From NCBI RefSeq assembly GCF_000375405.1, contig NZ_AQWS01000024.1, forward strand, positions 1 to 41,443: 41,443 bases of DNA, written 5' to 3'. Positions 26,801-35,660 of this stretch are shown here, piece after piece. The translations under genes were made by a program, and so were the position numbers. This DNA is from Bacteroides propionicifaciens DSM 19291 = JCM 14649 (GTDB lineage: Bacteria; Bacteroidota; Bacteroidia; Bacteroidales; Bacteroidaceae). The notes below the pieces were generated by a model. That model did not search any database. It was not told the origin of the DNA and was given only the letters and a program-made list of their open reading frames with translations. Each line of letters starts with the position of its first letter. Position 1 is the stretch's first letter.

Positions 26801-28329
26801 CCCGAACCTTTTGCCTGCAAACCTAGCGACAGGTTATAAAGAGGCTGATTAGGTATGAAATGATTAATATTAAGAGAATCAATATCTCCACTTACACGAT
26901 AAGACTCATTAGCTGTATCATAATCAGCTTCTAAATTGACAACTCCTTTACCTTGATTAAGCGAGAGCTGTGTATGAATTTTACTACCGTTTATACTTGC
27001 GATACCTTTTAGCAACATTTGCTTAGGTATTCTTATTGAGCCATCATCGGCAATCCAACTCTCAAACCTAGATAAATCATAAAAATCACCTAGTAGATCG
27101 ACCTGACCTACACGCTTGTTTTCATCACAAGCCTTTTTAGCGGCTCCTTGAATCGTAAAGATAAAAGAGTCTGAGAGTTCAGCATAAACCTCGTCTAGTC
27201 GAAGATTATCAGCTGTACCACTTGCTTTTACTTTGGCTATTATCGGGCCCCAAGTTGAGATATCAACATCCTCATCTTTAACTCCTAGCGCCATAGCCAA
27301 TTCTTTCAAACTCAAATGAACCGAGGCATCTATTTGTGTTGGAACAGTATCATTACACCAGTTTAGAGGGGCATCAACCCCAAGAGTAAACAGAGATAGA
27401 GGAGTACGGAGTGATAAGTTAGAACAACTAAAGTACTCGTCAGTCATTTTCAATCTACCCTCTAAAGAGTTAACTTGAATTCCCGATTTTTCGAGGAAGC
27501 TAAACGTTTCGATATTTGCCTGAATGAGCTTTTCACCATAGAATACCGAGTCGAAGGAGAGAGAAAGTGTTTTAAAATCTAAATTATTAGGATCAACCCC
27601 AAGCTGACGAACAATACTTCCACTTTGATATGTTAATGCAGCTTCGGAAAGGTCAATTCGAGATACTCCATAATTGCCTGCACCCAAATCTATGTTAACT
27701 CCTCGAACATTCAGTGAAGGAAGATGCGCACCAAGAGTCATAGAATCAAGAGGCATTTGCAGATCGACACTACTGTTGGTCAAATTGATGTTATCAAGTA
27801 GAATGGTCCAATCAAGAGGCTCTTCGTCGGATTTAGTTTCTGTCGTATCGGCCAAAACAACCAACAAATTAATTTGATCTAAATAGATATCCGTAAAATC
27901 GGCAATACTTGTATCCAAGTCAACCAAACGAGTACCTACCTTAATATCCCCTAAAGTTCCCTTAACCTTAACCCCATCAATTAATGAACGAGTATTAACC
28001 TTTGCCTGATTTAACATCAGTGTATTAAGCATCACCTTCTTTTTGAGCAAGGGTAAAACTTGTACGCTTACATTAAGCTCGCTGAAAGATAGCATCGTAT
28101 CTTTTTCTTGAAGGACCGTAACATCGCGCACAAGTAAGTTCAAGGGAAAGCGCAAGTCAACCCTACCTATGCTAATATCCATACCTGTAGCTTCAGACAC
28201 ATAAGAAGTAGCCTTCTTCTGTATAAAATTCTGAACTGAAGGAATGTATAAACTAACAATCAACAGAGCAAATATGATTATAGGAATCAATAACACCAAT
28301 ACAATGCGTCTGACCCATTTTCTTTTCAT
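23866..28329 (-). CDS. tamB: Translocation/assembly module protein TamB (AsmA-like)
   Basis: This is a 1487-aa protein with an N-terminal membrane anchor (about residues 8-30), a long repetitive beta-rich periplasmic body, and the C-terminal DUF490/TamB domain (roughly 1000-1470; for example YALSGGIIKYSLPVIPSKEF and SYIEWTGKVDNPKLNLLASDR). It would span the periplasm as a groove between the inner membrane and TamL. The length is typical for Bacteroidota. The gene starts 50 bp after the hybrid kinase stop. A palindrome lies in that gap, so it may or may not be in the same transcript. Confidence 0.92.
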   Translation of the reverse strand: MKRKWVRRIVLVLLIPIIIFALLIVSLYIPSVQNFIQKKATSYVSEATGMDISIGRVDLRFPLNLLVRDVTVLQEKDTMLSFSELNVSVQVLPLLKKKVMLNTLMLNQAKVNTRSLIDGVKVKGTLGDIKVGTRLVDLDTSIADFTDIYLDQINLLVVLADTTETKSDEEPLDWTILLDNINLTNSSVDLQMPLDSMTLGAHLPSLNVRGVNIDLGAGNYGVSRIDLSEAALTYQSGSIVRQLGVDPNNLDFKTLSLSFDSVFYGEKLIQANIETFSFLEKSGIQVNSLEGRLKMTDEYFSCSNLSLRTPLSLFTLGVDAPLNWCNDTVPTQIDASVHLSLKELAMALGVKDEDVDISTWGPIIAKVKASGTADNLRLDEVYAELSDSFIFTIQGAAKKACDENKRVGQVDLLGDFYDLSRFESWIADDGSIRIPKQMLLKGIASINGSKIHTQLSLNQGKGVVNLEADYDTANESYRVSGDIDSLNINHFIPNQPLYNLSLGLQAKGSGIDFMSNKSQGEFDLHLNELRYDHLAFRKFNLSALLNSGKLQTKISSDNPIVKGTIDGYYILTAPMLNLNYQVSIEDIDLYKLGLSKQRIKDPVNITADLITDNDSVCLTINSGDFAFHFDAHQSFNELLDQSTLLMKTFMAQLKKKDIDYNDLQKHLPEAHLAWEVGQKNVISSLLSQNKINYTNSTAKFEVNPLRGMHGWMGVGGFKVDSLKLDSIIFTLDQDTTGIRVETGVVKGKKNQETAFRSFVRGFLSKSSASIDLDFETGNNMKGLLFGVNIMPVGKGTYVTLTPDEPIIAFRKFKFKDKKNWLVLRDDFRVFADIDMEETRQIGFKMTSNLKDTTSLQNMNIDIREIQLNDITRLFPFLPQLDGVFSAETHYVQTDSTLQVSTELFIDSLQYEKKLIGDLSLGATWLPDGKNSDLINMYLTHNHDEVLMVDGVINRAGEQDVVDVNAVFEHFPLKVANVLFPEGELALDGDIDGHLHITGSADAPKINGELILDSVTIFSKQAGAKFTLDSRPVVVKDSKIVFNDFAIYSTDQNPFKINGTVDITNLSEPVIDLKLTASNYTLINAKRTKESILYGKLFVGVNATVRGTLDALKMRGNMSVLDNTDLTYVLTESPLTVQDRLGDLVQFTSFRDTTEVHTDTIPRELGGIDMVMAIHIDPSVQFKVDLSADRSSRIALQGGGDLSMQYTPQGEFFLNGRYALSGGIIKYSLPVIPSKEFQISNDSYIEWTGKVDNPKLNLLASDRVRASVSEADGSSHMVNFDVIIGAKNRLDNLQLVFDVNAPDNSTVQNQLASMGQEERSKQAIALLATGVYLASSGSGGKGGLDMGAALNSVLQSQINAIAGSSLKNASLSVGVEEYDMSEAGGKRTDYSFRYSQRFLNNRFQISLGGRIKTGVQAENDFDSFIDNVSLEYRLDASGTRFVRIFHNKNYESVLEGEITETGVGLILRKKLNRLGELFIFKKKKKQEK

Positions 28330-28354
28330 AAAAGATTCTTTTTATTTAACGCCT

Positions 28355-28370
28355 CAACCTTATAAGGTTG
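28355..28370. terminator. Perfect 16-bp palindrome between kinase and tamB
   Basis: CAACCTTATAAGGTTG is self-complementary, with further C and G bases extending the stem on both sides. It sits between the kinase stop and the tamB ATG. There is no T-run on the minus strand, so it could be a weak terminator, an mRNA processing site or a dimeric operator. Confidence 0.4.
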
Positions 28371-28379
28371 GGGTAATCG

Positions 28380-30638
28380 TTATTTTGTCTTAAGATATTT
28401 TGCTATCGCTCCAGTCAAGTCTTGAAGCTTTATCAAAGCTAGATTCACTATCTCGTGCTTATCAAAGTCTGTCCGATCAGAGTCAAGCATTGAGAGTAAT
28501 TCACTAAGCTTGGGTTGCCCTAACATCTTTACCAGAGGTAACAGTTTATGAGCTGTTCTCACTACTTCTTGCCAGTTACCATCTTTAATAGCAAGATTAA
28601 GGGCCTCAGCTTGTGCAGTTCCATCAGCAACAAAGCTCTGTAAAATAGAGTCTAATGCCAGTTTATCATCTCCTACAAACTCTTGAAGAGTGTTCAGGCT
28701 AAACTCGGGCTCAACCTCTTGCTGAAGTACTCTGTTTTCGACTACCTCAAGTTTATTAATAACATCAATCGCCTGAAAAGGTTTTTTCAACACCCCTATA
28801 AAACCAGCCTTTACAAACTTAGTTTCATCCATAAAGGTTCGTGCAGACATAGCCAAGACTGGAATTGTTTTAAAGGTATCTATATTACAGGAACGAAGCA
28901 AGTTTAGGAATTTAAATCCATCCATTTCAGGCATCTGGATATCGGTAATCAGAAGTGAATAGGTCTTAGATTTTAAAGCCAAAAACACTTCATCCGTCGT
29001 GTTACAAGTAAGAACTTCAGCACCGTATTTTCGAAGTATCAAAGCTGTTAGCTTTAATTGTATTTTGTCGTCATCCAGAAGCAGAATACGGGTACCCTCT
29101 GGAAATTCAACCTTCAGCGAATCTTTATCACCTATCTCTCTGGAGTTAAGCTGTCTGACTGGAATCTGTACTGTAAACCGAGAGCCTTTACCCAGCGTAG
29201 ATTCAATCGAAACAAATCCATTCAGACATTCGACAATTTTACTTACAATAGAAAGACCTAATCCAACTCCTTCTTGACCTTGAGCATTTGGTAATCGCGT
29301 AAATTCCTTAAATGCCTTGTTTTTCTCATACTCAGACATCCCAACTCCCGTATCGGTTACTCTGAAAACAAGTTGTCCATTACTCATACTAGCGAATAAT
29401 TCTACACGACCAACATTAGTAAACTTCTTAGCATTTGAAAGTAAATTGGTTAGAATTTGTGCTAAACGCATCCGATCTGACTCTATCCATTGATTAAGCT
29501 TAGAGGAGTTAAAGTCTGTGATAAACTCAAGCCCCTTAGCTTTAAATTGAGGAATAAAGAACCCTTCAATTTCAAGAAGCAAGTCGTAGATATTAAATAC
29601 GGTTGTGTTGATGTTGGCTTTATTTAAGTCTAAAGAGTGATAGTCTAATAGGTCATAGATTAAGCGATAAGCATGATTAGTAGCTTTATCAATATTGAGC
29701 AAAAAGCTTTTTTGTTCTTGTGTTAAAGCTGTATCATTCAGGAGTTCAGAATATCCCATAATAGTCCCTATCGGAGCTTTAATATCATGAGTAATTGTCA
29801 ACATAAGCTTCTCACGAGCTTGAAGTAAATCTTCTGCCCGCCTATTGGCTCGTTCAAGAGCTATACGATATTTATTTCTCTTATTTATATCACGAACCAA
29901 AAGTATACTAAACACTATTGTTAGTAGAATAGCAACCAAAGCAATTATACCTACCCATTGCACTGCTGTCTGCCTACTTTCATTACTTGACCGAATTCGA
30001 TTGAGCAGATCATCCACACGAGCTTTATCATAGTTCGAGAGGATCGAGTCAATTTGCAAACTTAACTGCTTGCTTATCTTTTTGAGTTGATTTGTCTGGT
30101 ATGTCCTTTTTTGAACTAACCGCCTTTCAGCTTCAAGTGATTCTTTGATTTCTACTATTAGCTTTGTATCTGCTGTATCTTGACGAATAGACGACTGATA
30201 AAAAGTATCAACCGCTATCTCTTCGTAAGTCCGAACCTTAACGGTACTATCCATTTTGCTAGGAGAAAATGCTTCAGCTAAGCGACGAAAAAATCGTTTC
30301 TTCTTGGGCTTTGTAAGCACCGTATCAGCTTTTAACTTAATGCTAGTTTTGACAATGGGAACAGGCTCCTTAGAAAGTAAAAGCTTATCTAGATTAATCG
30401 AAGAAACTTTTAAATTGGTATTCAACTGGCTAAACGAGTGAATCAATTCTGTCGTCTTAGAATCCTTCTGCTGTATCAGTAAGGATATACTATCCGTATT
30501 AAGAACTGAATCATCATCAAGCTGAGTCAATACCCTCACATTGGCATATAAAAACCACAACGTAAGGAGTAAAACTACCAACAAAGAGCTAAACCCTAAG
30601 ATTAATTTAACTTTAATATGTTTAGAAGGAGCCTCCAT
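28380..30638 (-). CDS. Hybrid sensor histidine kinase (HisKA-HATPase-REC-Hpt)
   Basis: The product is 752 aa. TM1 is at about 11-33, followed by a roughly 190-residue periplasmic region with coiled-coil character and TM2 at about 226-248. HisKA follows with H284 (THDIKAP). HATPase_c has the N-box NLLSNAKKF (about 398) and G-boxes DTGVGM and GVGLGLS. The receiver domain has LDDD (about 521-524), phospho-acceptor D566 and KK near 619. The Hpt domain has H697 (TAHKLL). This is a complete internal phosphorelay. It is the last gene of a tight operon after a cyclophilin, an M16 peptidase and a MATE gene, and the divergent sigma-54 regulator is a plausible phosphate target. Confidence 0.92.
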   Translation of the reverse strand: MEAPSKHIKVKLILGFSSLLVVLLLTLWFLYANVRVLTQLDDDSVLNTDSISLLIQQKDSKTTELIHSFSQLNTNLKVSSINLDKLLLSKEPVPIVKTSIKLKADTVLTKPKKKRFFRRLAEAFSPSKMDSTVKVRTYEEIAVDTFYQSSIRQDTADTKLIVEIKESLEAERRLVQKRTYQTNQLKKISKQLSLQIDSILSNYDKARVDDLLNRIRSSNESRQTAVQWVGIIALVAILLTIVFSILLVRDINKRNKYRIALERANRRAEDLLQAREKLMLTITHDIKAPIGTIMGYSELLNDTALTQEQKSFLLNIDKATNHAYRLIYDLLDYHSLDLNKANINTTVFNIYDLLLEIEGFFIPQFKAKGLEFITDFNSSKLNQWIESDRMRLAQILTNLLSNAKKFTNVGRVELFASMSNGQLVFRVTDTGVGMSEYEKNKAFKEFTRLPNAQGQEGVGLGLSIVSKIVECLNGFVSIESTLGKGSRFTVQIPVRQLNSREIGDKDSLKVEFPEGTRILLLDDDKIQLKLTALILRKYGAEVLTCNTTDEVFLALKSKTYSLLITDIQMPEMDGFKFLNLLRSCNIDTFKTIPVLAMSARTFMDETKFVKAGFIGVLKKPFQAIDVINKLEVVENRVLQQEVEPEFSLNTLQEFVGDDKLALDSILQSFVADGTAQAEALNLAIKDGNWQEVVRTAHKLLPLVKMLGQPKLSELLSMLDSDRTDFDKHEIVNLALIKLQDLTGAIAKYLKTK

Positions 30639-30642
30639 TATC

Positions 30643-31980
30643 CTATCTGGTCTTTTGTCTAAAACGTAACCATAAAAGAATTCCTGCAGATGTTAACCCT
30701 ACAGGTAAAGCCATCCAAATCCCTACAATCCCCCAATCAAATACAAATCCCAAAGCATAACCCAATGGTAGTGAAACCAAAAAATAGGAGAATATAGCAA
30801 TGTACATCATCGGCTTAACATCACCAATACCACGTAATGAGTTTGCATAGTTAATTTGCAAAGCATCGCCAAATTGATATAAAATCATCGGCAACATCAA
30901 CATTAATATCATAGCCCCAATCTCAGGATTATCGGCCTGACCAAACCAACCAGCAAAATGTGATTTCAAGGAGAAAACTACGGTTGATAGTATAACAGCT
31001 AAAACTAAAATCAAGTGAAAACCTGCTGTAGAGGTCTTTCGAATACTTTTCAAGTTATTATTACTCTTAAAATTACTCACACGTATGGCTACTGCTGCAC
31101 CCATACCCGTATAAATCATAAAGGTAGCTGTCGAAACAGTAATCACAATCTGATGCGAAGCCAAAGCCTCACTACCTAGCCAACCGACCATGATTGCACT
31201 AAGGCTAAAGCTTGCACTCTCCAATCCCATCTGTACACCCACAGGCCACCCCATTTTATTGATCTGACCAACTAGTGTTTTGGTTAATGGCAAGCGCATA
31301 AATCCTTCACGGTATTGGGTATAACGCGTAGAGAAAAAGAAAATACAGGCAAAAACAATAACAATCAAGATACGCGAGAACAAAGTGCTCATTCCAGCAC
31401 CCACTAAACCAAGCTCAGGGAAGCCAAACTTCCCATAAATCAGAGCATAATTACCTACGATATTCATCGCATTACCACCAACAAGCAACCACATTGGAAG
31501 ACGCGTGTCGGTAATTCCGTCAGAAAACTGCTTAAACGCATTAAATAGTACTACGAAAGGAATAGAACAAATTAAGATTAAAAAATAGGGCTTGATAAGA
31601 TACATCAAGTTTTGAGGCTGCCCCAAGTGCTCAACATTTAGGTAAACGATATACATAATTAATGTAAGTATTGCACCTAACATAAGGTTTGAAAGCAAGC
31701 TCCCCTTAAGTGATTGTCCTACCTGAGAGAACCGTTTCATACCAAATAATCGCCCAACAATAGGTGTCAAACCATAACTAAAACCTGTACCAAAGATAAT
31801 GGGTAGGTTAAATACATTATTAACAAAACCTACTGCGGCCAACTCATTTTTGCTGTGCCACGAGATCATCAAAGTATCAGCAAAACCCATCACTATAATA
31901 CCTAGTTGCCCAATAATTATGGGTATCCCCAGGTAAAGTAGTGCTTTGTAATCCGACTTATATTTTTCGTAAAATCTCAT
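30643..31980 (-). CDS. MATE-family multidrug/sodium efflux transporter
   Basis: This 445-aa membrane protein has about twelve hydrophobic spans in two repeated halves, as in the MATE (NorM-like) family. Examples of family segments are LGIPIIIGQLGIIVMGFADTLM at the N-terminus and MGWPVGVQMGLESASFSLSAI at the start of the second half. It would export cationic compounds in exchange for Na+ or H+; the substrate is unknown. Its ATG overlaps the M16 stop (ATGA), and its own stop is 4 bp from the kinase start. Confidence 0.92.
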   Translation of the reverse strand: MRFYEKYKSDYKALLYLGIPIIIGQLGIIVMGFADTLMISWHSKNELAAVGFVNNVFNLPIIFGTGFSYGLTPIVGRLFGMKRFSQVGQSLKGSLLSNLMLGAILTLIMYIVYLNVEHLGQPQNLMYLIKPYFLILICSIPFVVLFNAFKQFSDGITDTRLPMWLLVGGNAMNIVGNYALIYGKFGFPELGLVGAGMSTLFSRILIVIVFACIFFFSTRYTQYREGFMRLPLTKTLVGQINKMGWPVGVQMGLESASFSLSAIMVGWLGSEALASHQIVITVSTATFMIYTGMGAAVAIRVSNFKSNNNLKSIRKTSTAGFHLILVLAVILSTVVFSLKSHFAGWFGQADNPEIGAMILMLMLPMILYQFGDALQINYANSLRGIGDVKPMMYIAIFSYFLVSLPLGYALGFVFDWGIVGIWMALPVGLTSAGILLWLRFRQKTR

Positions 31981-33224
31981 AATTGTGTGTTATCCTTTCT
32001 ATAATAAAGAACCGAACTATTCTCGGGTATAAATGTTGATTTAGCTATTTCTTGCAAGAGCTCAGCTGAAATTGATTTATAATCTGAGACTACTCGATTA
32101 ATCTCTTCGACATCTCCTAAAAGCTCGAACCAAGCTATGTTAGTTGCCACGTTCAAATAGCTAATATTATTAAATATGTAATTGGACTCAAACTTGTTTT
32201 TCACTTTGTCCAATTCATAATCTGCAATTTTCTCTTCTTTGAGCAAAGCCAATTCTTCCCAAATAGCTGCCTCCGCTTCCGATAGACTCACACGCTCATG
32301 GGGTTTACCGCCAATATGAAAAAGTCCAGCATCGACCGAACCCGACACATAAGCATCAATTGACGAAAACACCTTCCGATCTAAAACCAATCGCTGATAT
32401 AGTCGGCTTGAAGCCCCATTAGATAATATATCCGAAAGAATATCAAAAGCATAATAGTTACGGCTCCTTCGATCACACATATGAAAAGCCATAACTAACA
32501 TATCAACTGGAACAGAGCGCCTCACCTCTAAAAAGCGCTTCTCTTGTTGGGCAGGCTCTATGATTAAAGGCTTTTTAAAGTCACTAAACCTTTCGATAGA
32601 GCCGAACCATTTTTCGGTCAAACCAACTGCTGTTTCGAAGTCAATGCCACCAGTCACAGCTAAAATTGCATTATTGGGCGTATAAAACTTATCGTAAAAC
32701 TGCTGTACATCTTCAATATTTGCATTTTTAATATGCGAGATATCGCGACCAACCGTTGGCCATCTGTATGGATGTACTTTGTAGGCTAATTCACGAATTA
32801 AGTGACCAACATCACCATAGGGTTGATTTAGATAACGTTGCTTGAATTCTTCTGTTACCACGTCTTTTTGAACAGTAACACTTCGTTCGTTAATCGAGAG
32901 ATTAAACATACGATCAGACTCCAACCAAAACCCAACTTCTACATTCTGACGAGGGACTGTGAGATAAAAATTGGTAATGTCATTATTTGTCCAAGCATTG
33001 TTCTCACCTCCAGCATTCTGCAAAGGTTCATCGTAGCTTGGAGCATTCTCCGAGCCAGAAAACATAAGATGCTCAAAGAGATGAGCAAAACCTGTTTTAT
33101 AGGGATTTTCGTCTTTTGCACCAACATCATATAAGAGATTTAAGGCTACCATTTGGGTAGCCTTATCTTCAAAGTGTACTAAACGTAATCCGTTTGAAAG
33201 TATTTTACGATTAATTTTCAACAT
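31977..33224 (-). CDS. M16-family zinc peptidase (insulinase/processing-peptidase type)
   Basis: The product is 415 aa with the inverted zinc motif HxxEH at H48-E51-H52 (HLFEH) and a downstream glutamate in VVTEEF about 75 residues later as the third ligand. The C-terminal M16_C domain contains FSSIDAYVSGSVDAGLFHIGG. One two-domain half of about 420 residues is typical of single-chain bacterial M16B enzymes. There is no signal peptide. It lies 3 bp after the cyclophilin gene and overlaps the MATE gene by 4 bp. Confidence 0.92.
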   Translation of the reverse strand: MLKINRKILSNGLRLVHFEDKATQMVALNLLYDVGAKDENPYKTGFAHLFEHLMFSGSENAPSYDEPLQNAGGENNAWTNNDITNFYLTVPRQNVEVGFWLESDRMFNLSINERSVTVQKDVVTEEFKQRYLNQPYGDVGHLIRELAYKVHPYRWPTVGRDISHIKNANIEDVQQFYDKFYTPNNAILAVTGGIDFETAVGLTEKWFGSIERFSDFKKPLIIEPAQQEKRFLEVRRSVPVDMLVMAFHMCDRRSRNYYAFDILSDILSNGASSRLYQRLVLDRKVFSSIDAYVSGSVDAGLFHIGGKPHERVSLSEAEAAIWEELALLKEEKIADYELDKVKNKFESNYIFNNISYLNVATNIAWFELLGDVEEINRVVSDYKSISAELLQEIAKSTFIPENSSVLYYRKDNTQL

Positions 33225-33227
33225 AAA

Positions 33228-34061
33228 TCAGTCTATAATCGACATCTTAATGATTTTCACATCTGCACATGGGCGGTCGTTGCGATCAGTTTCTACTTCT
33301 TGAATCAAATCAACGATCTCAAGACCTTCGACAACTTCGCCAAACACAGTATATTCTTGATCTAAATGAGGAGTTCCACCAACTGTAGTATAAGCCTGAA
33401 TCTGCTCAGGAGTAAAGGTAAACTGAGGTTGCAAAGCAGCCTCTGCTTCTGCTTTCTCAATTAGTTCTTCTTGCAGGTTAAGAAGAGCCTCTTCATTTTG
33501 TTCTTTTCGAAGCTTATAGATATCTTTCATGTGCTTACGAGCCAACTCCTCGAATATCTCATGAACTTTTGATTCGTTCATCTGATTTTCCAGACCTATG
33601 ATTGATTCTTCTGTATAGACATTGCCCGTCACGATATAAAACTGACATCCCGAAGATGCTTTTTCTGGATTAACTTGATCTCCTTGGCGTGCAGCAGACA
33701 AAGCTCCTTTTTTATGAAACAACTCAGGATAAACAATCTCAGCAGGAATAGTATAGCCTAGATCTCCAGAACCTAAAGACTTTCCTGCAGGAGCACCTTT
33801 TGAATCAGGATCACCAGCTTGAATCATAAAGTCTTTAATAACACGATGAAACAGAGTTCCTTCGTAAGTTCCATCTTTAACAAGTTTCAAGAAATTATCT
33901 CTATGGTTGGGAGTTTCATTATAGAGTTTGATTACAACATCACCTAAGGTGGTTTCTACTTTTACTTTTTGTTGGGTATCCATATCATTCTTATTTGATT
34001 TCAAGCTGCAACTGACTAACAGTAAACTCGCTATTACAAGTATATTAAAATTCTTATTCAT
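33228..34061 (-). CDS. Cyclophilin-type peptidyl-prolyl isomerase, lipoprotein, with helical insertion
   Basis: From ATG 34061 the product is 277 aa with a signal peptide and lipobox LLVSC near residue 16. An in-frame upstream start at 34085 would place eight polar residues ahead of the signal peptide and is less likely. The cyclophilin fold has FHRVIKDFMIQAGDP and later YTVFGEVVEG. Between SSGCQFYIVTG and EYTVFGEV lies an insertion of about 80 residues rich in Glu, Lys and Leu that is absent from small bacterial cyclophilins. It isomerises proline bonds in envelope proteins. It is first in the operon with M16, MATE and kinase. Confidence 0.9.
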   Translation of the reverse strand: MNKNFNILVIASLLLVSCSLKSNKNDMDTQQKVKVETTLGDVVIKLYNETPNHRDNFLKLVKDGTYEGTLFHRVIKDFMIQAGDPDSKGAPAGKSLGSGDLGYTIPAEIVYPELFHKKGALSAARQGDQVNPEKASSGCQFYIVTGNVYTEESIIGLENQMNESKVHEIFEELARKHMKDIYKLRKEQNEEALLNLQEELIEKAEAEAALQPQFTFTPEQIQAYTTVGGTPHLDQEYTVFGEVVEGLEIVDLIQEVETDRNDRPCADVKIIKMSIID

Positions 34062-34082
34062 AGACTCGATTCTTAAGTTGAG

Positions 34083-34090
34083 CAAAAATA
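34083..34090 (-). promoter_or_regulatory. -7 box for the cyclophilin-M16-MATE-kinase operon
   Basis: TATTTTTG on the minus strand matches TAnnTTTG 22 bp upstream of the ATG at 34061. It also overlaps the region of the alternative start at 34085, supporting the shorter protein. The -33 box is poor. Confidence 0.45.
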
Positions 34091-34190
34091 CAATTAATCA
34101 ACTATATAAGCATTCAATAAATACCCTAATTCTCTACTTTTTCCAATAAGCTATTTATTTTAACAGAGATTATGTAGGAATATCTAACTT

Positions 34191-34211
34191 GAGTTAATAT
34201 AATATCAACTC
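34191..34211. promoter_or_regulatory. Near-perfect 21-bp palindrome, probable operator
   Basis: The arms GAGTTAATAT (34191-34200) and ATATCAACTC (34202-34211) are complementary at 9 of 10 positions around a central A. The site is in the shared region between the divergent operon and the sigma-54 regulator gene, 6 bp upstream of the latter's -33 box. That is a natural place for a dimeric regulator to bind. Confidence 0.55.
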
Positions 34212-34216
34212 AGAGA

Positions 34217-34247
34217 TTTAAAGATTTGAAAAAACAGCATACCTTTG
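34217..34247 (+). promoter_or_regulatory. Promoter of the sigma-54 regulator gene
   Basis: TTTA (34217-34220), a 19-nt spacer and TACCTTTG (34240-34247) fit the Bacteroidota consensus at 11 of 12 positions. Transcription would start near 34254, about 19 nt before the ATG. Confidence 0.6.
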
Positions 34248-34272
34248 TGTAAAGACTAACTAAGCTTATAAA

Positions 34273-35658
34273 ATGAATTCTATTTTAATTGTTGAAGATG
34301 ATATAACATTTAGCCTGATGATAAAAACCGTTTTGATAAAAAAAGGATATAAAGTCGACACGGCAAGTAACATTTTAAATGCTAAGAAAGCGATCAAAGA
34401 GCATCATTATGACCTAATCCTTTCTGATATGCGTCTTCCAGACCAACAAGGAGAAGATTTACTTAAATGGATGCACAGCATCAATCTAAATACGCCATTT
34501 ATTATCATGACCAGCTATGCCGATGTTCAGTCGGCAGTAAGAGTTATAAAGCTGGGGGCTTTTGATTACATCACCAAACCTTTTCACCCCGAAGATTTAC
34601 TCGGAAAAATGGACGAAGCTTTAAGTACATCACTCAGCACTAAAGGTTCAGCAAAGCCTAATCAAGAGAGATGCGAATCGAAACCTCTTGAGCCTTCCGA
34701 AAATTACATACAAGGCAATAGCCCTGCATCTGACCAGCTTTATCAGCACGTAGATTTAGTTGGTCCTACAAATCTATCAGTGCTTATTGAGGGTTCAAGT
34801 GGAACAGGGAAAGAACATATAGCCCATTTAATACATAAAAAAAGTAAGCGTGCAGACAAACCTTTCATCGCTATAGACTGTGGAGCAATCCCCAAAGAGC
34901 TAGCAGCATCTGAGTTTTTTGGACACATAAAAGGTGCTTTTACAGGAGCAGTTACAGATAAGGTTGGAGCTTTAGTCGAAGCAAAGGGAGGTACTGTTTT
35001 CTTAGATGAAATAGGCAACCTAAACTACAATACACAAATTCAGCTTTTAAGAGCACTACAAGAAAGAGTGATTACCCCGATAGGATCAAACTCAGAGGTT
35101 AATATTGATATCAGGATTATTGCTGCAACCAATGAAAATTTGCCAAAAGCCATTGAAGCGGGAGCTTTTAGGGAAGATCTTTACCATCGAATCAATGAGT
35201 TTAGCATTCGCGTGCCAGATCTTAGAGAGCGTACAGAAGATATTCCACTATTTATGGATTTCTTTTTAGCAGAATCTAATAAGGAATTTGATAAGTCGGT
35301 ATCGGACTTCACTCCTCAAGCAAAACTAGGAATACTACAGCACCCTTGGCCTGGAAACATCCGTCAACTTCGAAACACCATACGCAAGGCTACCTTGTTG
35401 ACTCAAACTGATCTAATAAGCTTCGAAAACCTAGAAATAGATCAACTCTCACAAGCTACCAACTTCACAGAGCCTTTATTAGTTGCTCAGCTCTCGACTG
35501 GGCCAAACATTGAGCTTTACGATGAGCAGTCTGAGAAAGAAAAAATAGTTGCTGCTCTCAAGCATACAAAAAACAATAAAACTCAAGCAGCTAAACTCCT
35601 TAAAGTAGATCGAAAAACCTTATATAATAAGATCAAGCTTTACGGATTAGACACATAA
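34273..35658 (+). CDS. Sigma-54-dependent response regulator (NtrC family)
   Basis: The product is 461 aa. The receiver domain (about 1-120) has acidic residues E8, D9 and D10, phospho-acceptor D52 and K104 in TKPF. The AAA+ domain (about 145-385) has Walker A GSSGTGKEH, the sigma-54 contact loop GAFTGA, and Walker B GGTVFLDEIG. A C-terminal Fis-type helix-turn-helix (about 420-461) ends in KTQAAKLLKVDRKTLYNKIK. It would activate RpoN promoters when phosphorylated. It is divergent from the operon that ends in a hybrid kinase, its likely partner. A palindrome at 34191-34211 could be its own site. Confidence 0.93.
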   Translation: MNSILIVEDDITFSLMIKTVLIKKGYKVDTASNILNAKKAIKEHHYDLILSDMRLPDQQGEDLLKWMHSINLNTPFIIMTSYADVQSAVRVIKLGAFDYITKPFHPEDLLGKMDEALSTSLSTKGSAKPNQERCESKPLEPSENYIQGNSPASDQLYQHVDLVGPTNLSVLIEGSSGTGKEHIAHLIHKKSKRADKPFIAIDCGAIPKELAASEFFGHIKGAFTGAVTDKVGALVEAKGGTVFLDEIGNLNYNTQIQLLRALQERVITPIGSNSEVNIDIRIIAATNENLPKAIEAGAFREDLYHRINEFSIRVPDLRERTEDIPLFMDFFLAESNKEFDKSVSDFTPQAKLGILQHPWPGNIRQLRNTIRKATLLTQTDLISFENLEIDQLSQATNFTEPLLVAQLSTGPNIELYDEQSEKEKIVAALKHTKNNKTQAAKLLKVDRKTLYNKIKLYGLDT

Positions 35659-35660
35659 AG

